64,000 nt of DNA from Methylotenera_A sp040079935 (lineage in GTDB: Bacteria; Pseudomonadota; Gammaproteobacteria; Burkholderiales; Methylophilaceae), in contig JBEBJI010000006.1 in the NCBI GenBank assembly GCA_040079935.1, positions 27,387 through 91,386 on the forward strand. The letters run 5' to 3'. The translations under genes and the position numbers were made by a program. Below the pieces are notes generated by a model that saw only the letters and a program-made list of their open reading frames with translations, was not told where the DNA came from and ran no database searches. Below, piece by piece: positions 13,615 through 23,182 of the stretch (positions are counted from its first letter, which is position 1; each line of letters starts with the position of its first letter).

Positions 13615-16346
13615 TCAAAGAAACCAAAAGCACTTGTTGCTACTGTGGCGTGGGTTGCGGCGTGATTATTGAGTCGCAAAATGAAAAAATTATTCACGTA
13701 AAGGGCGATCCTGATCATCCAGCTAACTTTGGCCGCTTATGTACCAAAGGCGCAACGCTGCACTTAAGTGCCAAAATGGATAATCGCGCACTATATCCCG
13801 AAATTCGACTAAGTCGCGAGTCAAGCAGGAAGCGGGTTTCATGGGATATTTCACTCGATTATTTAACCGAAAAGTTCGCACAAACTATAGAAGAACATGG
13901 GTCAGATTCGGTTGCGTTTTATATTTCAGGTCAATTAATGACCGAAGATTATTATGTATTTAACAAACTCGCCAAGGGTTTGATTGGCACCAATAATGTC
14001 GATACCAATTCGCGGCTGTGTATGTCTTCCGCCGTGACGGGTTACAAAGCCACGCTAGGCGCAGACGCCCCACCCGCTTGCTACGAAGATATCGACCACA
14101 CTAATTGTTTGTTTATTGCGGGTAGCAACACCGCGTTTGCGCATCCTGTGATATTTAGGCGCATTGAAGACGCGAAAGCCAAAAATCCAAACTTAAAAAT
14201 CATCGTGGTCGATCCGCGCAAAACTGATACTGCACAGGCTTCCGATTTGCACCTCGCTATTTTACCTGGCACAGATGTCGCTCTATTTAATGGACTTTTG
14301 CACGTGATGCTGTGGGAAGGTTTGCTGGACATGGCTTTTATACAAGCGCATACCAACGGTTTTGAAGCGCTGAAAGACACTGTGCGCGAATATACGCCCA
14401 AAATGGTTGCGGATATTTGCGGCATTAAAGAAAGCGATATTATCCAAGCCGCCAAATGGTTTGGCAAAGGGCCGACCTTAAGCATGTATTGCATGGGTTT
14501 AAATCAAAGTATTCATGGCACGGATAAGAATGCCGCACTTATTAACTTGCATCTAGCCACTGGACAAATAGGCAAGCCTGGCGCAGGACCATTCTCACTC
14601 ACAGGTCAGCCAAATGCCATGGGCGGTCGCGAAGTGGGTGGCATGGCAAATTTGCTCTCAGCGCATCGAGATTTAAATAATCCACAGCATCGTGCAGAAA
14701 TAGCCAAATTCTGGGGCGTACAGGATGTGCCAGCAACTGCGGGTAAAACTGCGGTAGAAATGTTTGATGCAGTTAAAAGTGGCGAAATTAAAGCTATTTG
14801 GATTGCTTGTACCAATCCTGCGCAATCGATGCCTGATTTGAATAATGTGCTAGAGGCCTTAAATACGGCTGAATTTGTTGTGGTGCAAGATGCGTTTAAC
14901 AACACCAGTACTAGCCCTTATGCAGATGTATTGCTGCCAGCCAGCACTTGGGGCGAAAAAGAAGGTACTGTCACTAACTCGGAACGTCGCATTACTCGCG
15001 TCAATCCAGCCGTAGCGCCACCTGCAGAGGCGCGACACGATTGGGCGATTATGGTGGATTTTGCACAGCGCTTAGAGAAACGGCTAGCGAAAAATAGCAA
15101 TTTATTTCCATACACCAGCACTGAAGAAATCTTTAACGAGCATCGCGAAACCACGCGTGGTCGCGATTTGGATATTACTGGCTTAAGTTTTAAATTATTA
15201 AATGAAAAAGGTCCGCAACAATGGCCTTTTAAACAAGGCCAAGAACACGGAGCGACGCGGCTTTACGAAGATGGTATTTTTCAAAAACCAGACGGTCGTG
15301 CGCAATTTGTCAACGCCACCTACAAGCCGCAAGCCGATAAAACCGACGCGCGGCATCCACTACACTTGCTTACTGGCCGCTTGCGTGACCAATGGCACGG
15401 CATGAGCCGCACCGCTAACGTCGCGCAGCTGTTTAACCATGCAGAAGAACCCGTCATTCAAATCAGCGCTGATGACATGATGCGCCGCAACTTAAAAAAT
15501 GGCGATATTGTCAAAGTGAGCAACAAACGTGGTAGTTTGGTGTTGCCAGCGCAAACATCGGACGAAGTACAACCCGCGCAGACGTTTATCGCCATGCATT
15601 GGGGTAGCAAGTTTATGCATGGCTTGGGCGTGAACGCACTGATGCCGCCAAATTTTGATAAAACCTCGAAACAGCCAGAGCTAAAGCATACCGCGATTAA
15701 GCTGGAAAAACTAGAACTGCCTTGGCGCATGACGATTATGCATAGCTGCCAAGATTTAACTTTGTTGGAAAAAGTACGTGCGCTGATGCCGCAATTTACC
15801 TATGCAAGTTGTGGTTTATTTGGGCGCGAAACTGAAAGCAATAAAGCGGGTCTGTTGATTTTACGTGCTGCTAATGAAGCCTCACCAGCGCTTGAGTTGA
15901 TAGAACAAATTGACGAAATTTTAGGCATGACAGAAGACTCGCCCTGCCTGAATTATAACGATGCTAAGCGCGCCATTAGCAAACGTATTTTGGTTGAAAA
16001 TAATGCGATTAGCGGCAAGCCAGAAGTAACTGGCGTGCGCTTGATGGGCGAAACGCTGGCGGCAGAATGGCTAAAAGAAGTGATGACAGAAGGCACATTC
16101 ACTGATGAGTTGCGGCGCTGGGCGCTAGCACCTTTATCCGCGCCACCTTCAGGCCAAGTGGGGCGCGGAAAAATTGTGTGTAACTGCCTAGATATTTCGC
16201 AAAATGAAATTATAGAAAACATTGAATTGGGCGCAGACTTAATTACGCTGCAAAACAAACTGAAATGCGGTACTGAGTGTGGTTCTTGTGTACCAGAGCT
16301 AAAACGGCTAGTGCATACACACAGCAAGATTTTTGTTGTCAATTAA
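13611..16346 (+). CDS. nasA: NasA, assimilatory nitrate reductase catalytic subunit
   Basis: A 911-residue cytoplasmic molybdopterin enzyme that reduces nitrate to nitrite. The N-terminal [4Fe-4S] ligands (C9, C12, C16 and a Cys in RLCTKG) are followed by the molybdopterin oxidoreductase domains and the dinucleotide-binding domain (about 590-710). A C-terminal BFD-like [2Fe-2S] domain (CNCLDISQNEI and CGTECGSCVP, about 855-900) is where electrons probably enter. No NasB reductase or electron-transfer subunit is visible here, so the donor is unknown. It is last in the operon; a dispersed palindrome lies 14 bp after the stop. Confidence 0.93.
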   Translation: MIKETKSTCCYCGVGCGVIIESQNEKIIHVKGDPDHPANFGRLCTKGATLHLSAKMDNRALYPEIRLSRESSRKRVSWDISLDYLTEKFAQTIEEHGSDSVAFYISGQLMTEDYYVFNKLAKGLIGTNNVDTNSRLCMSSAVTGYKATLGADAPPACYEDIDHTNCLFIAGSNTAFAHPVIFRRIEDAKAKNPNLKIIVVDPRKTDTAQASDLHLAILPGTDVALFNGLLHVMLWEGLLDMAFIQAHTNGFEALKDTVREYTPKMVADICGIKESDIIQAAKWFGKGPTLSMYCMGLNQSIHGTDKNAALINLHLATGQIGKPGAGPFSLTGQPNAMGGREVGGMANLLSAHRDLNNPQHRAEIAKFWGVQDVPATAGKTAVEMFDAVKSGEIKAIWIACTNPAQSMPDLNNVLEALNTAEFVVVQDAFNNTSTSPYADVLLPASTWGEKEGTVTNSERRITRVNPAVAPPAEARHDWAIMVDFAQRLEKRLAKNSNLFPYTSTEEIFNEHRETTRGRDLDITGLSFKLLNEKGPQQWPFKQGQEHGATRLYEDGIFQKPDGRAQFVNATYKPQADKTDARHPLHLLTGRLRDQWHGMSRTANVAQLFNHAEEPVIQISADDMMRRNLKNGDIVKVSNKRGSLVLPAQTSDEVQPAQTFIAMHWGSKFMHGLGVNALMPPNFDKTSKQPELKHTAIKLEKLELPWRMTIMHSCQDLTLLEKVRALMPQFTYASCGLFGRETESNKAGLLILRAANEASPALELIEQIDEILGMTEDSPCLNYNDAKRAISKRILVENNAISGKPEVTGVRLMGETLAAEWLKEVMTEGTFTDELRRWALAPLSAPPSGQVGRGKIVCNCLDISQNEIIENIELGADLITLQNKLKCGTECGSCVPELKRLVHTHSKIFVVN

Positions 16347-16359
16347 ACTTTAAAATAAG

Positions 16360-16397
16360 TGCTCTGTAACCCACATGGATATTGGCCTACAGGCCAG
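16360..16397 (+). repeat. dispersed palindrome between convergent genes
   Basis: Left arm TGCTCTGTAACCC, loop ACATGGATATT, right arm GGCCTACAGGCCA. It fills the 59-bp gap between the convergent nasA and the cyclase-like gene, where a bidirectional terminator would be expected. Confidence 0.85.
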
Positions 16398-16405
16398 TAT
16401 TAAAT

Positions 16406-17476
16406 TCATCTATTACATTGATTCATGGCTATTTCCGCCTGTGAACATTTGCGCTCCGAGCCATTGGTAACACTTTCTTTGACGGTTTCCCAACCTGATT
16501 TTTCACCAGTTGCAGCTTTTTCCAGTTTTGGTTCGGCAGGTTTTGTTGCAATGCTTATTGCAGCTTTTTCAGGTTTATTTGCAGTTGCTTGCTCTTCAAC
16601 TGTAGTTTTTTTCTGAAGCTGCTTCCTTACCACTTTAACTTTTGGCTCTTCTGTTTTTTCTTCGTTTTCAATGATTTCATCTTCAGTTGGTTTAGCTTCT
16701 TCAACTAGCTTGGTCACTACAGCTGGCGTTACATCTGGTTTTGAGGGCGTTTTCACCGCCACAGGTGGCTCCATCGTAATCGTCGGTTCAGTGGGCGATG
16801 AAACTAATTTCCCTAATATAAAAAAACCTGCCAGCGCCAAAAAACCAAGGCCAATATAATTCCAATTGATTTTACTTGCAAAGGTTTGTCCCACTTCTAC
16901 ATCGGCAATATCGGTAGGAATAGATGGAGCCTCTTCTGCTGCCGCCCCCTTCAGTAAACGCACGGCATAAATATCATGCTCATGCGCGTGCATTTCGTAT
17001 TTCTCAAACATCTGCGCCATTTCTTGAGTCAATTTTGAGGCCATATCAAAATAGCCTTGAGAAACCAAAATTTGATTCGGTTCAGCAAAGCTCATAATAC
17101 TTTGCGCCTCATCTATGCCTTCGCCAACCAAGCCTTTTTTAAGTGTGCGCACCGCACCCAAATTGATGCCAAACTGCACGTATAAAGGCGTTGCACCGTG
17201 TGTATTGTTTTTTAAAATCTCATCGCGAATGGTAATTGAGATAAAAAGTGCGTCTTCCAACGCATCTTCTAGTGGGCCGGTACAAGCAATGTGCACTCCA
17301 TTAGCTGTTTCAACAATCTCGCGATCCTCTTGCGGCACGTCAATCACCGCATTCTGAATAAAGCTATTCAACAGATTTTTAAGTTCTGTTTGTTCGGACT
17401 CGGTTTTTTTAGAATAATCAATAATCTCTAAAGCAACTACGTTGCAAATCGACGCCTTCTTAAGTTTGTCATTCAT
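16406..17476 (-). CDS. degenerate class III cyclase-like membrane protein
   Basis: A 356-residue protein. Residues about 10-175 resemble a class III adenylate/guanylate cyclase homology domain, but the first metal-binding Asp position reads LEIIDYS instead of the usual xDIxGxS, so catalysis is doubtful. One membrane helix follows (about 212-230, YIGLGFLALAGFFILG), then a Pro/Glu/Lys-rich, low-complexity tail ending in a Cys-containing segment (CSQAEIAMNQC). Topology suggests a cytoplasmic N domain and a periplasmic tail. Function unknown; perhaps a nucleotide-binding regulator. Confidence 0.55.
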   Translation of the reverse strand: MNDKLKKASICNVVALEIIDYSKKTESEQTELKNLLNSFIQNAVIDVPQEDREIVETANGVHIACTGPLEDALEDALFISITIRDEILKNNTHGATPLYVQFGINLGAVRTLKKGLVGEGIDEAQSIMSFAEPNQILVSQGYFDMASKLTQEMAQMFEKYEMHAHEHDIYAVRLLKGAAAEEAPSIPTDIADVEVGQTFASKINWNYIGLGFLALAGFFILGKLVSSPTEPTITMEPPVAVKTPSKPDVTPAVVTKLVEEAKPTEDEIIENEEKTEEPKVKVVRKQLQKKTTVEEQATANKPEKAAISIATKPAEPKLEKAATGEKSGWETVKESVTNGSERKCSQAEIAMNQCNR

Positions 17477-17537
17477 AATATTATGCTATTTCCTGACCAC
17501 GGACATCTATATTAATCACAAAAACTTAATATTTCAA

Positions 17538-17562
17538 TAGTTTAGATTTTTTCGCTAAACTA
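17538..17562. promoter_or_regulatory. perfect 8-bp inverted repeat upstream of the cyclase-like gene
   Basis: TAGTTTAG and CTAAACTA separated by nine bases, 62 bp before the start codon. It could be an operator or a leader hairpin. The rest of the 17477-17761 gap shows nothing I can assign. Confidence 0.3.
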
Positions 17563-17761
17563 AATTATAGAATAATATAAGGCTGAATTCGTACTAAATT
17601 ACACTGCAAGATATGCGTTAGTGTGCCAGAATTGAAAACCTCGATTCCATCACAAGGTAAAAAATGAGAATTAGCACTATAAGGATAAACAGACAATATT
17701 TTATGCAAGACTGATAATGCATTTTCCACTGCCAATAACAAAAATGAGTTGGGCTTATAGG

Positions 17762-18913
17762 TTAAACTTCTTTAATGATTTTCTGGTAAATTTCAACGGC
17801 TTTAGTTTCGACTAATGCAACATCATCAAATTGCACAGCTTGGCCAGGCTCAATATCTCTGACGACAGGTGTGTTTTGTAGTAAGCAAATAGGTACTGCA
17901 TTTAGGTTATCTTTCAATTGCACAGCAACTCCACGCACATCAAAACCACCTGCACCACGCTCTATTGTTTCACCTTTTAGAATTTTTCTCTTAGCCACAG
18001 CAGAAACGGTAAGTGTTGGATTAGAAGAGTTGTTTAACAACATGCCTTCGCCAGCAACCACTCTACGCAAGGTGTTAAGGGCTTCTAAATGGCACAAATG
18101 GTAAGGCCGCAATAAAATATAACCTAGTTTTTCTTTGGTTTTTAATGGGCCAACAATGTAGTTGCCTAACCTATCCGCTTGTTTGTTTTTTGCTACGATA
18201 AGCTCACCTGGAGGCGCGCCTTTACATAAAACAAAATCACTAATAGGCTGTTTAGCTTCTTCAGAAGCTCTAATTAAATAGTCCAAATCATTTAAGGTTT
18301 CAACTGTTTTACCAAACATACCACCCGGTGGGATAGTTGCGCCTAAACCATTTGCAACGAAAGCCTGTTCAATTTGTAATTTAGAACCATCAGTAAATGA
18401 AACCACTTGTTCTAATCTGATGCCTTGCTGCTCAGACCAGTATTCCATGTCTTTACGAATTGGGTTTAAATTAATAAACCCTTTAATGTTAACGTAGGCA
18501 CAGGGCTCAAAACCCATACCTTCAATTTCAGTTTTAAGTCGCGCTAAACATCCAGGTTGATCGCCATCTGCATCTGTCACATACGCGCCTTGCTTAACAA
18601 AGTAAGAGCCTGTAGTGACATGAAACTCTGCATTGAGTGTGACCACTTTTTTATTCGCTTTAACCGCGGCTAACACCACTTCAGTGGCGTGCATAACATC
18701 ACCAGAGCATTCAAACACAATGTCTGATTCGTCAATGAGTTGATTTAGCGAGTAAGTAAGATATTCGCTTGGAATATCTTTTACAGTATCGATAGGCCTG
18801 CGAGTAAGCACTTTGGATACTTTAAAGTCGCTAGCTTCAGAAATTAATGCGAATAAGCCATTTGCTATAAAGCCAGTGCCTACGATGCCAACAGAAGTTT
18901 TCTGATGATTCAA
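17762..18913 (-). CDS. SAF-domain NAD(P)-binding oxidoreductase, homoserine dehydrogenase-like
   Basis: A roughly 383-residue protein. The N-terminal Rossmann fold (VGIVGTGFIANG) resembles homoserine dehydrogenase, and the C-terminal SAF domain (about 290-380, ILKGETIERGAGG) resembles those of sialic-acid-synthase-related and D-altronate-type proteins. I start it at the TTG at 18913, which has AAGGA eight bases upstream and begins directly before the Rossmann motif; an upstream start at 19033 would add a hydrophobic extension with no support. The substrate is unknown. Members of this family often occur in surface-polysaccharide loci, but none is adjacent here. Confidence 0.6.
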   Translation of the reverse strand: MNHQKTSVGIVGTGFIANGLFALISEASDFKVSKVLTRRPIDTVKDIPSEYLTYSLNQLIDESDIVFECSGDVMHATEVVLAAVKANKKVVTLNAEFHVTTGSYFVKQGAYVTDADGDQPGCLARLKTEIEGMGFEPCAYVNIKGFINLNPIRKDMEYWSEQQGIRLEQVVSFTDGSKLQIEQAFVANGLGATIPPGGMFGKTVETLNDLDYLIRASEEAKQPISDFVLCKGAPPGELIVAKNKQADRLGNYIVGPLKTKEKLGYILLRPYHLCHLEALNTLRRVVAGEGMLLNNSSNPTLTVSAVAKRKILKGETIERGAGGFDVRGVAVQLKDNLNAVPICLLQNTPVVRDIEPGQAVQFDDVALVETKAVEIYQKIIKEV

Positions 18914-19279
18914 CTTTGTTCCTTGATGTTTAGCTGGTGCATTATTCTTAAATGAGCAAGTAAAAGTAATTAAAACCAACCAGTCTAGCTGTGATTTTAA
19001 AATCAGATACCATAATAAATTATAACCTAACATGGTGAATCAGAGATAAGTTCTTACATGAGGCTAAATTTAGCTGAGGAACATGAAAATCCATGTCAAC
19101 TCAAGTGACTTTAGAATAAAGGCCTTAGAACTCTCATGGATATTGAGCCGAAGACCCGTTCTGGAACGTTTCAGTCCAGCGGCATATGAATTTAAATACT
19201 TTTAGCTAGTCCTTATTTTTACAATCACTTTGAATAGATACATAGCTTTATCAAAAAAATTATGCATTTAATATTCAAT
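18914..19279. other. 366-bp intergenic region
   Basis: AT-rich spacer between the SAF-domain gene and the broken NTF2-like gene, with a decayed dispersed palindrome at 19121-19156. No gene is seen. Confidence 0.5.
19121..19156 (+). repeat. dispersed palindrome, decayed copy
   Basis: Loop TCATGGATATT is kept. The inner arm has changed on both sides (CTC with GAG instead of GCC with GGC), a compensatory change that supports pairing. The outer arms GGCCTT and AAGACC still pair with one wobble. Confidence 0.7.
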
Positions 19280-19669
19280 TTAACTAGCTGCATTCCAAAC
19301 ATGTGAACTTATTTGCCATTTACCATCGCCACCTTACTCTAGCACGCTCATGGTGATGCCACCAAAAGAGGGCTTCTTTCCATCTGTTTCTGCGCCGTGT
19401 GCGTTCCATCTGGAGTCTTGGTATATCACTTTATCACCGCCGCCGGTTTTAATGATTTCTAAGGTGTGGTCATGCACGCCATTTTTTATAAACCAATTAA
19501 ATAAGTGCTCGATTTCAATACGCCCAACGAGTTCCTTACCATCTCCAGCAGAAAGTATTGCATTTTCTGCATACAGCTTTGCCAACCCTTTAATATTGCC
19601 AGTATTTAGTGCATGATTCCAAGCTGAATTGCCTGCCTCAATGATCGAATTAATATCGTTGTTATTCAT
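19280..19669 (-). pseudogene. SnoaL/NTF2-like protein broken by an in-frame stop
   Basis: The frame from the ATG at 19669 gives 111 residues of an NTF2-like (DUF4440/SnoaL) fold, with the family-like segment LAKLYAENAILSAGDGKELV, then stops at a TAA (19334-19336). After this stop the same frame continues for 17 more residues (GGDGKWQISSHVWNAAS) to a second stop at 19280. That continuation is the expected last strand of the fold (GKWxIxxHxWN), so a single base change has probably truncated it. The stump may be unstable. Family members are small lyases or isomerases or lack known activity. Confidence 0.65.
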
Positions 19670-19745
19670 TTCAACTGCTCCTAGTAAGTGTTATTCAAAA
19701 TATTGTTTTTCTTTCAAGCGCACCACTTCATTCAAGCTAAAGCGT

Positions 19746-21191
19746 TTAACGCCAATCTGTTTGACCAAAACCATCATGACCTAAAAATGTATAGTAGATG
19801 CCTAGCGTGCCCGTTGACTGTTTTCTATCGCCAAGTTCGGGGAACGTCGCATCACGCTGATTCCACTGGTATTTAAACGAAACTGCGTGTTTTTCAAAGA
19901 CGCGGTAAGTGAAGGCAATATCCGCCCGAACGATATTGTCATGCCCGCTACTGTGTGCGTTATCGACATCACTGACAAAATATTCGCGACCAGTGATATC
20001 AATAGAAGCTTGTTTACCGTAAATAACACGCAAAGCGGCCAAGGCTTGTGGCGCCAAGCCGTAATGATAATCGCGTTCTGTCTTTCCATTATTGGTGCCA
20101 ACCGCAGCGTACCCTAGGCCTGCCATTATCGAGCTTTGTAGTGCAACAGATTCGCTTAACCATAATTGACCAGTGGTGCCGAGTGACAAGGCCGTGGTGG
20201 AAATGCGGAAAGTTTGTGGAGAAATATAGTCATAACTACCATATAAACCCCACAGCCCTCGATAGCTTTCCCCTACTTGATAATCGGTTCCATAAAGCAG
20301 ACCACGGGTCATCACATTTTCGAACACATTGGCGCTTGAAGCTGTGCTTTGAAACACGAAATAATCGAAGGGTCTTGTATATGAGTAACCAGGTTTACCT
20401 GGCAGACCATAGCCAAGTAAAAAATCTAATTGCACATCATTTTTCTTGATCTCGTCAGCCGTACCTGGGTTGCCACTAATGGTATTACTGAGGCCGAACT
20501 GTAGGCGACTGTAATAGCTTGCATCATTACTCGCAAAAACTGAATCGAACCTATCGCCAAATGCATGACGGTTAAATCCTGCTGCTGGTGAGATTAATGC
20601 CGCACTTGTCTCACGCCAAAGACCTGGCTTGCTGCCACCTTTTTCCAGTACAAGGCTCGACATTCTAAATAGTGCTTCACCAAGGAACGTACCACCAATA
20701 CCAGTTGAAATCATATCGTTTTTAGAGGGCGGTACTTTTTCGCCAGCAATTTCCCAAAAGGCACTGCCTGCTAAAGTATAACCTAACGATTCCCAATAAT
20801 TGAGGCCAGCTGACCTCGCAAAACCATGATAAATAGAACCCTGATATGGATGACCTAGCTGATTAATATTGAAGGGATCACGGTCGTCATTCCAACTACT
20901 AGTAAGGTTGCGCCTAATACTAGTTAGGTTTGAATCGTAATCTGAAATGCCACTGTAGCGACGATTAAACTGATTTAAAAGAAAATCAAATCCAATAATT
21001 TCAACTGCTGGAATCAGATAACTTTTATTGGCTTGCGTATCAACTGAAAAGTCTACGTCAGTATTGCCTGCCGTTGATTCTGTTGAAGATTTGGCAACTA
21101 CTGCAGATTCATCGGCAAATGTCGAGGTGGTTGTAGTGGCAAATAATGTGACTAAAACATTGATGACAGCAATTTTTATCAGGCTAGGCAT
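19746..21191 (-). CDS. DUF3943 family outer-membrane/periplasmic protein
   Basis: A 481-residue exported protein with a signal peptide (hydrophobic core after MPSLIKIAV, cleavage probably near TSTFADE). The DUF3943 domain is recognisable around residues 120-230 (GSIYHGFARSAGLNYWESLGY, AFWEIAGEKVPPSKND). The remainder has alternating aromatic strands consistent with a beta-barrel, although the end (GQTDWR) lacks a C-terminal Phe. No function is known for the family. Its start overlaps a possible 29-residue upstream frame. Confidence 0.65.
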   Translation of the reverse strand: MPSLIKIAVINVLVTLFATTTTSTFADESAVVAKSSTESTAGNTDVDFSVDTQANKSYLIPAVEIIGFDFLLNQFNRRYSGISDYDSNLTSIRRNLTSSWNDDRDPFNINQLGHPYQGSIYHGFARSAGLNYWESLGYTLAGSAFWEIAGEKVPPSKNDMISTGIGGTFLGEALFRMSSLVLEKGGSKPGLWRETSAALISPAAGFNRHAFGDRFDSVFASNDASYYSRLQFGLSNTISGNPGTADEIKKNDVQLDFLLGYGLPGKPGYSYTRPFDYFVFQSTASSANVFENVMTRGLLYGTDYQVGESYRGLWGLYGSYDYISPQTFRISTTALSLGTTGQLWLSESVALQSSIMAGLGYAAVGTNNGKTERDYHYGLAPQALAALRVIYGKQASIDITGREYFVSDVDNAHSSGHDNIVRADIAFTYRVFEKHAVSFKYQWNQRDATFPELGDRKQSTGTLGIYYTFLGHDGFGQTDWR

Positions 21192-21268
21192 TGTTGTCTA
21201 TGGATCCAATGGTTGATATCGCCGAGCTTGATTTTCATAATCTTAGCTTTCTTGCGAAGGTTAGCCAT
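21179..21268 (-). CDS. possible small Lys-rich leader ORF overlapping the DUF3943 start
   Basis: ATG at 21268 (a second ATG directly upstream at 21271), 29 residues beginning MANLRKKAKIMKIKLGD, stop 13 bp inside the DUF3943 gene. Its strong basic bias and overlap suggest either a translationally coupled leader peptide or chance. Reported for completeness. Confidence 0.25.
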   Translation of the reverse strand: MANLRKKAKIMKIKLGDINHWIHRQQCLA

Positions 21269-21407
21269 CATTCCATTTCATTCGGGGATAGTCTGTACGC
21301 TGACACACATAGGCGACAAGCCAACTTTTAGTGAGCTAACTAAAGGGAAATAAAGATTTTAGTGCGCTTATTTCTTGTAAGAATCAACACTGAAACTACA
21401 AAAATAG

Positions 21408-21446
21408 ATGCTCTGTAACCCAATATCCATGCGGGTTGCAGAGCAT
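21408..21446 (-). repeat. dispersed palindrome, best-paired copy
   Basis: Arms ATGCTCTGTAACCC and GGGTTGCAGAGCAT pair over 14 bp with only one G-U. The loop on the minus strand is the exact consensus GCATGGATATT. It lies 20 bp after the pntB stop codon and is a likely 3' end structure of the Calvin/pnt transcript. Confidence 0.92.
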
Positions 21447-21465
21447 GTTATGGAATGATTTTAAA

Positions 21466-22836
21466 TTAATCGATTGCTTTTACAATCGCTTCAACCACAT
21501 GTTTCGCATCGCCAAACACCATCATAGTTTTATCGAGGTAAAACAGCTCATTATCAAGCCCAGCATAGCCCGCGGCCATGCTGCGTTTATTCACAATAAT
21601 CGTTTTTGCTTTGTATGCCTCTAAAATCGGCATGCCGTAAATGGAGCTGCCAGTTTTTTTTGCGGCGGGGTTCACCACATCGTTCGCGCCAATCACAAAC
21701 ACTACGTCTGTCTGGCCAAATTCATTGTTCACATCTTCCATCTCCACCACTTGCTCGTAAGGTACGTCGGCTTCGGCTAAAAGCACGTTCATATGCCCTG
21801 GCATGCGCCCTGCGACTGGGTGAATGGCATATTTCACATTCACCCCTTTGGCGATTAATTTGGTGGTGAGCTCTTGCAAAGCATGCTGTGCGCGAGATAC
21901 CGCCAAGCCATAGCCTGGCACAATGATTACCGTATCTGCATTGCCCATTAAAAACGCGACATCGTCTGCCGAGCCTGATTTCACGGCTTTTTGTTCACCG
22001 CCAGCGTCGCCCACCGCCACTTCAGCGCCAAATCCGCCGAGCATGACGGCGATAATCGAGCGGTTCATGGCCTTGCACATAATATAAGACAAAATCGCAC
22101 CAGACGAACCTACGCAAGCGCCAGCGATAATTAGCACCGAATTATTGAGCGTAAAGCCAATGCCCGCCGCCGCCCAACCAGAATAACTATTAAGCATGGA
22201 AACCACCACCGGCATATCCGCCCCACCAATGGGGATGATGAGCGTTATGCCTAGCACTAGCGCTAAGCCGCACATAATTAAAAATGCGGTTTGGCTACTT
22301 TGTAAATAGAACAAAATACCAAAACCTAGCATGAGCAAGGCGAGCACAAGATTTAACAAATGCTGACCTTTAAAAATGGCGGGCTTGGAGCCAAATTTGC
22401 CTGAAAGTTTGCCGAAAGCGACTACAGAAGCAGTAAACGTAATCGCACCAATAAACGCACCGATAAAGAGCTCAACACGTTGAACACTTGTGTGGCTTTC
22501 TGCAGTGTTAAATACTGCAGCAATAGCGATTAGCACCGCCGATAAGCCCACAAACGAGTGCATCAGCGCTACCAGCTCGGGCATTTTGGTCATCTGCACG
22601 CGTTTTGCAGCCAGTGTGCCGACAATTGCCCCTAACACAATCGCGCCCGTAATTAGCGGAACAATCAGGTTATGCCCAACAAAAAATGTAGTTGCCACGG
22701 CAATTGCCATACCGACCATACCCAGCGCATTGCCCAAGCGCGCGCTGGTAGGAGAAGCTAACCCTTTGAGTGAAAAAATGAATAAAATCGCAGAGATTAA
22801 ATATGCAGCTGTCGTGAAATTAGGGTTAACGGTCAT
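21466..22836 (-). CDS. pntB: PntB, proton-translocating NAD(P) transhydrogenase beta subunit
   Basis: A 456-residue protein with about nine membrane helices, then the NADP-binding domain III, with IIVPGYGLAVSRAQHA and MPGHMNVLLAEADVPY as family signatures. It uses the proton motive force to reduce NADP with NADH. Its start overlaps the pntAB stop by one base. It is last in the block that begins with RuBisCO, a sensible place for an NADPH source for CO2 fixation. Confidence 0.93.
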   Translation of the reverse strand: MTVNPNFTTAAYLISAILFIFSLKGLASPTSARLGNALGMVGMAIAVATTFFVGHNLIVPLITGAIVLGAIVGTLAAKRVQMTKMPELVALMHSFVGLSAVLIAIAAVFNTAESHTSVQRVELFIGAFIGAITFTASVVAFGKLSGKFGSKPAIFKGQHLLNLVLALLMLGFGILFYLQSSQTAFLIMCGLALVLGITLIIPIGGADMPVVVSMLNSYSGWAAAGIGFTLNNSVLIIAGACVGSSGAILSYIMCKAMNRSIIAVMLGGFGAEVAVGDAGGEQKAVKSGSADDVAFLMGNADTVIIVPGYGLAVSRAQHALQELTTKLIAKGVNVKYAIHPVAGRMPGHMNVLLAEADVPYEQVVEMEDVNNEFGQTDVVFVIGANDVVNPAAKKTGSSIYGMPILEAYKAKTIIVNKRSMAAGYAGLDNELFYLDKTMMVFGDAKHVVEAIVKAID

Positions 22837-23156
22837 TAGTGGCTGACCTCTTTAACTTTAGCTTCTTTCTTTTTAAACATCTCCAGCATTCTGCGCGTCA
22901 CCATAAAACCGCCGAAAATATTAATCGACGTTAAAAACACCGCAATTGCGCCTAAAATACTAGTTAGATTTAATGTGTTGCTGTCAATATTCACCGTTTG
23001 CAGCATCGCGCCGACAATCACAATGCCCGAAATTGCGTTGGTAACAGACATCAGCGGCGTATGTAATGCGGGTGTCACCGTCCAAACCACGTGGTAACCG
23101 ACAAAAATGGCTAATACGAAAATAGTGATATTTTGCATGGTGAGTAAGTCAGTCAT
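22836..23156 (-). CDS. pntAB: PntAB, transhydrogenase alpha-2 (membrane) subunit
   Basis: A 106-residue protein with three to four membrane helices, corresponding to the membrane end of E. coli PntA. The three-gene form (pntAA, pntAB, pntB) is a known split arrangement. It overlaps pntB by one base and follows pntAA by 26 bp. Confidence 0.9.
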   Translation of the reverse strand: MTDLLTMQNITIFVLAIFVGYHVVWTVTPALHTPLMSVTNAISGIVIVGAMLQTVNIDSNTLNLTSILGAIAVFLTSINIFGGFMVTRRMLEMFKKKEAKVKEVSH

Positions 23157-23182
23157 CGCTTCTTCCCTATTTCTTCTGTTGT

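Noticed and set aside
13838..13860. CATGGGATATT in nasA resembling the loop
   Set aside because: It has an extra base and no arms; it encodes the expected WDISLDY region of the molybdoenzyme.
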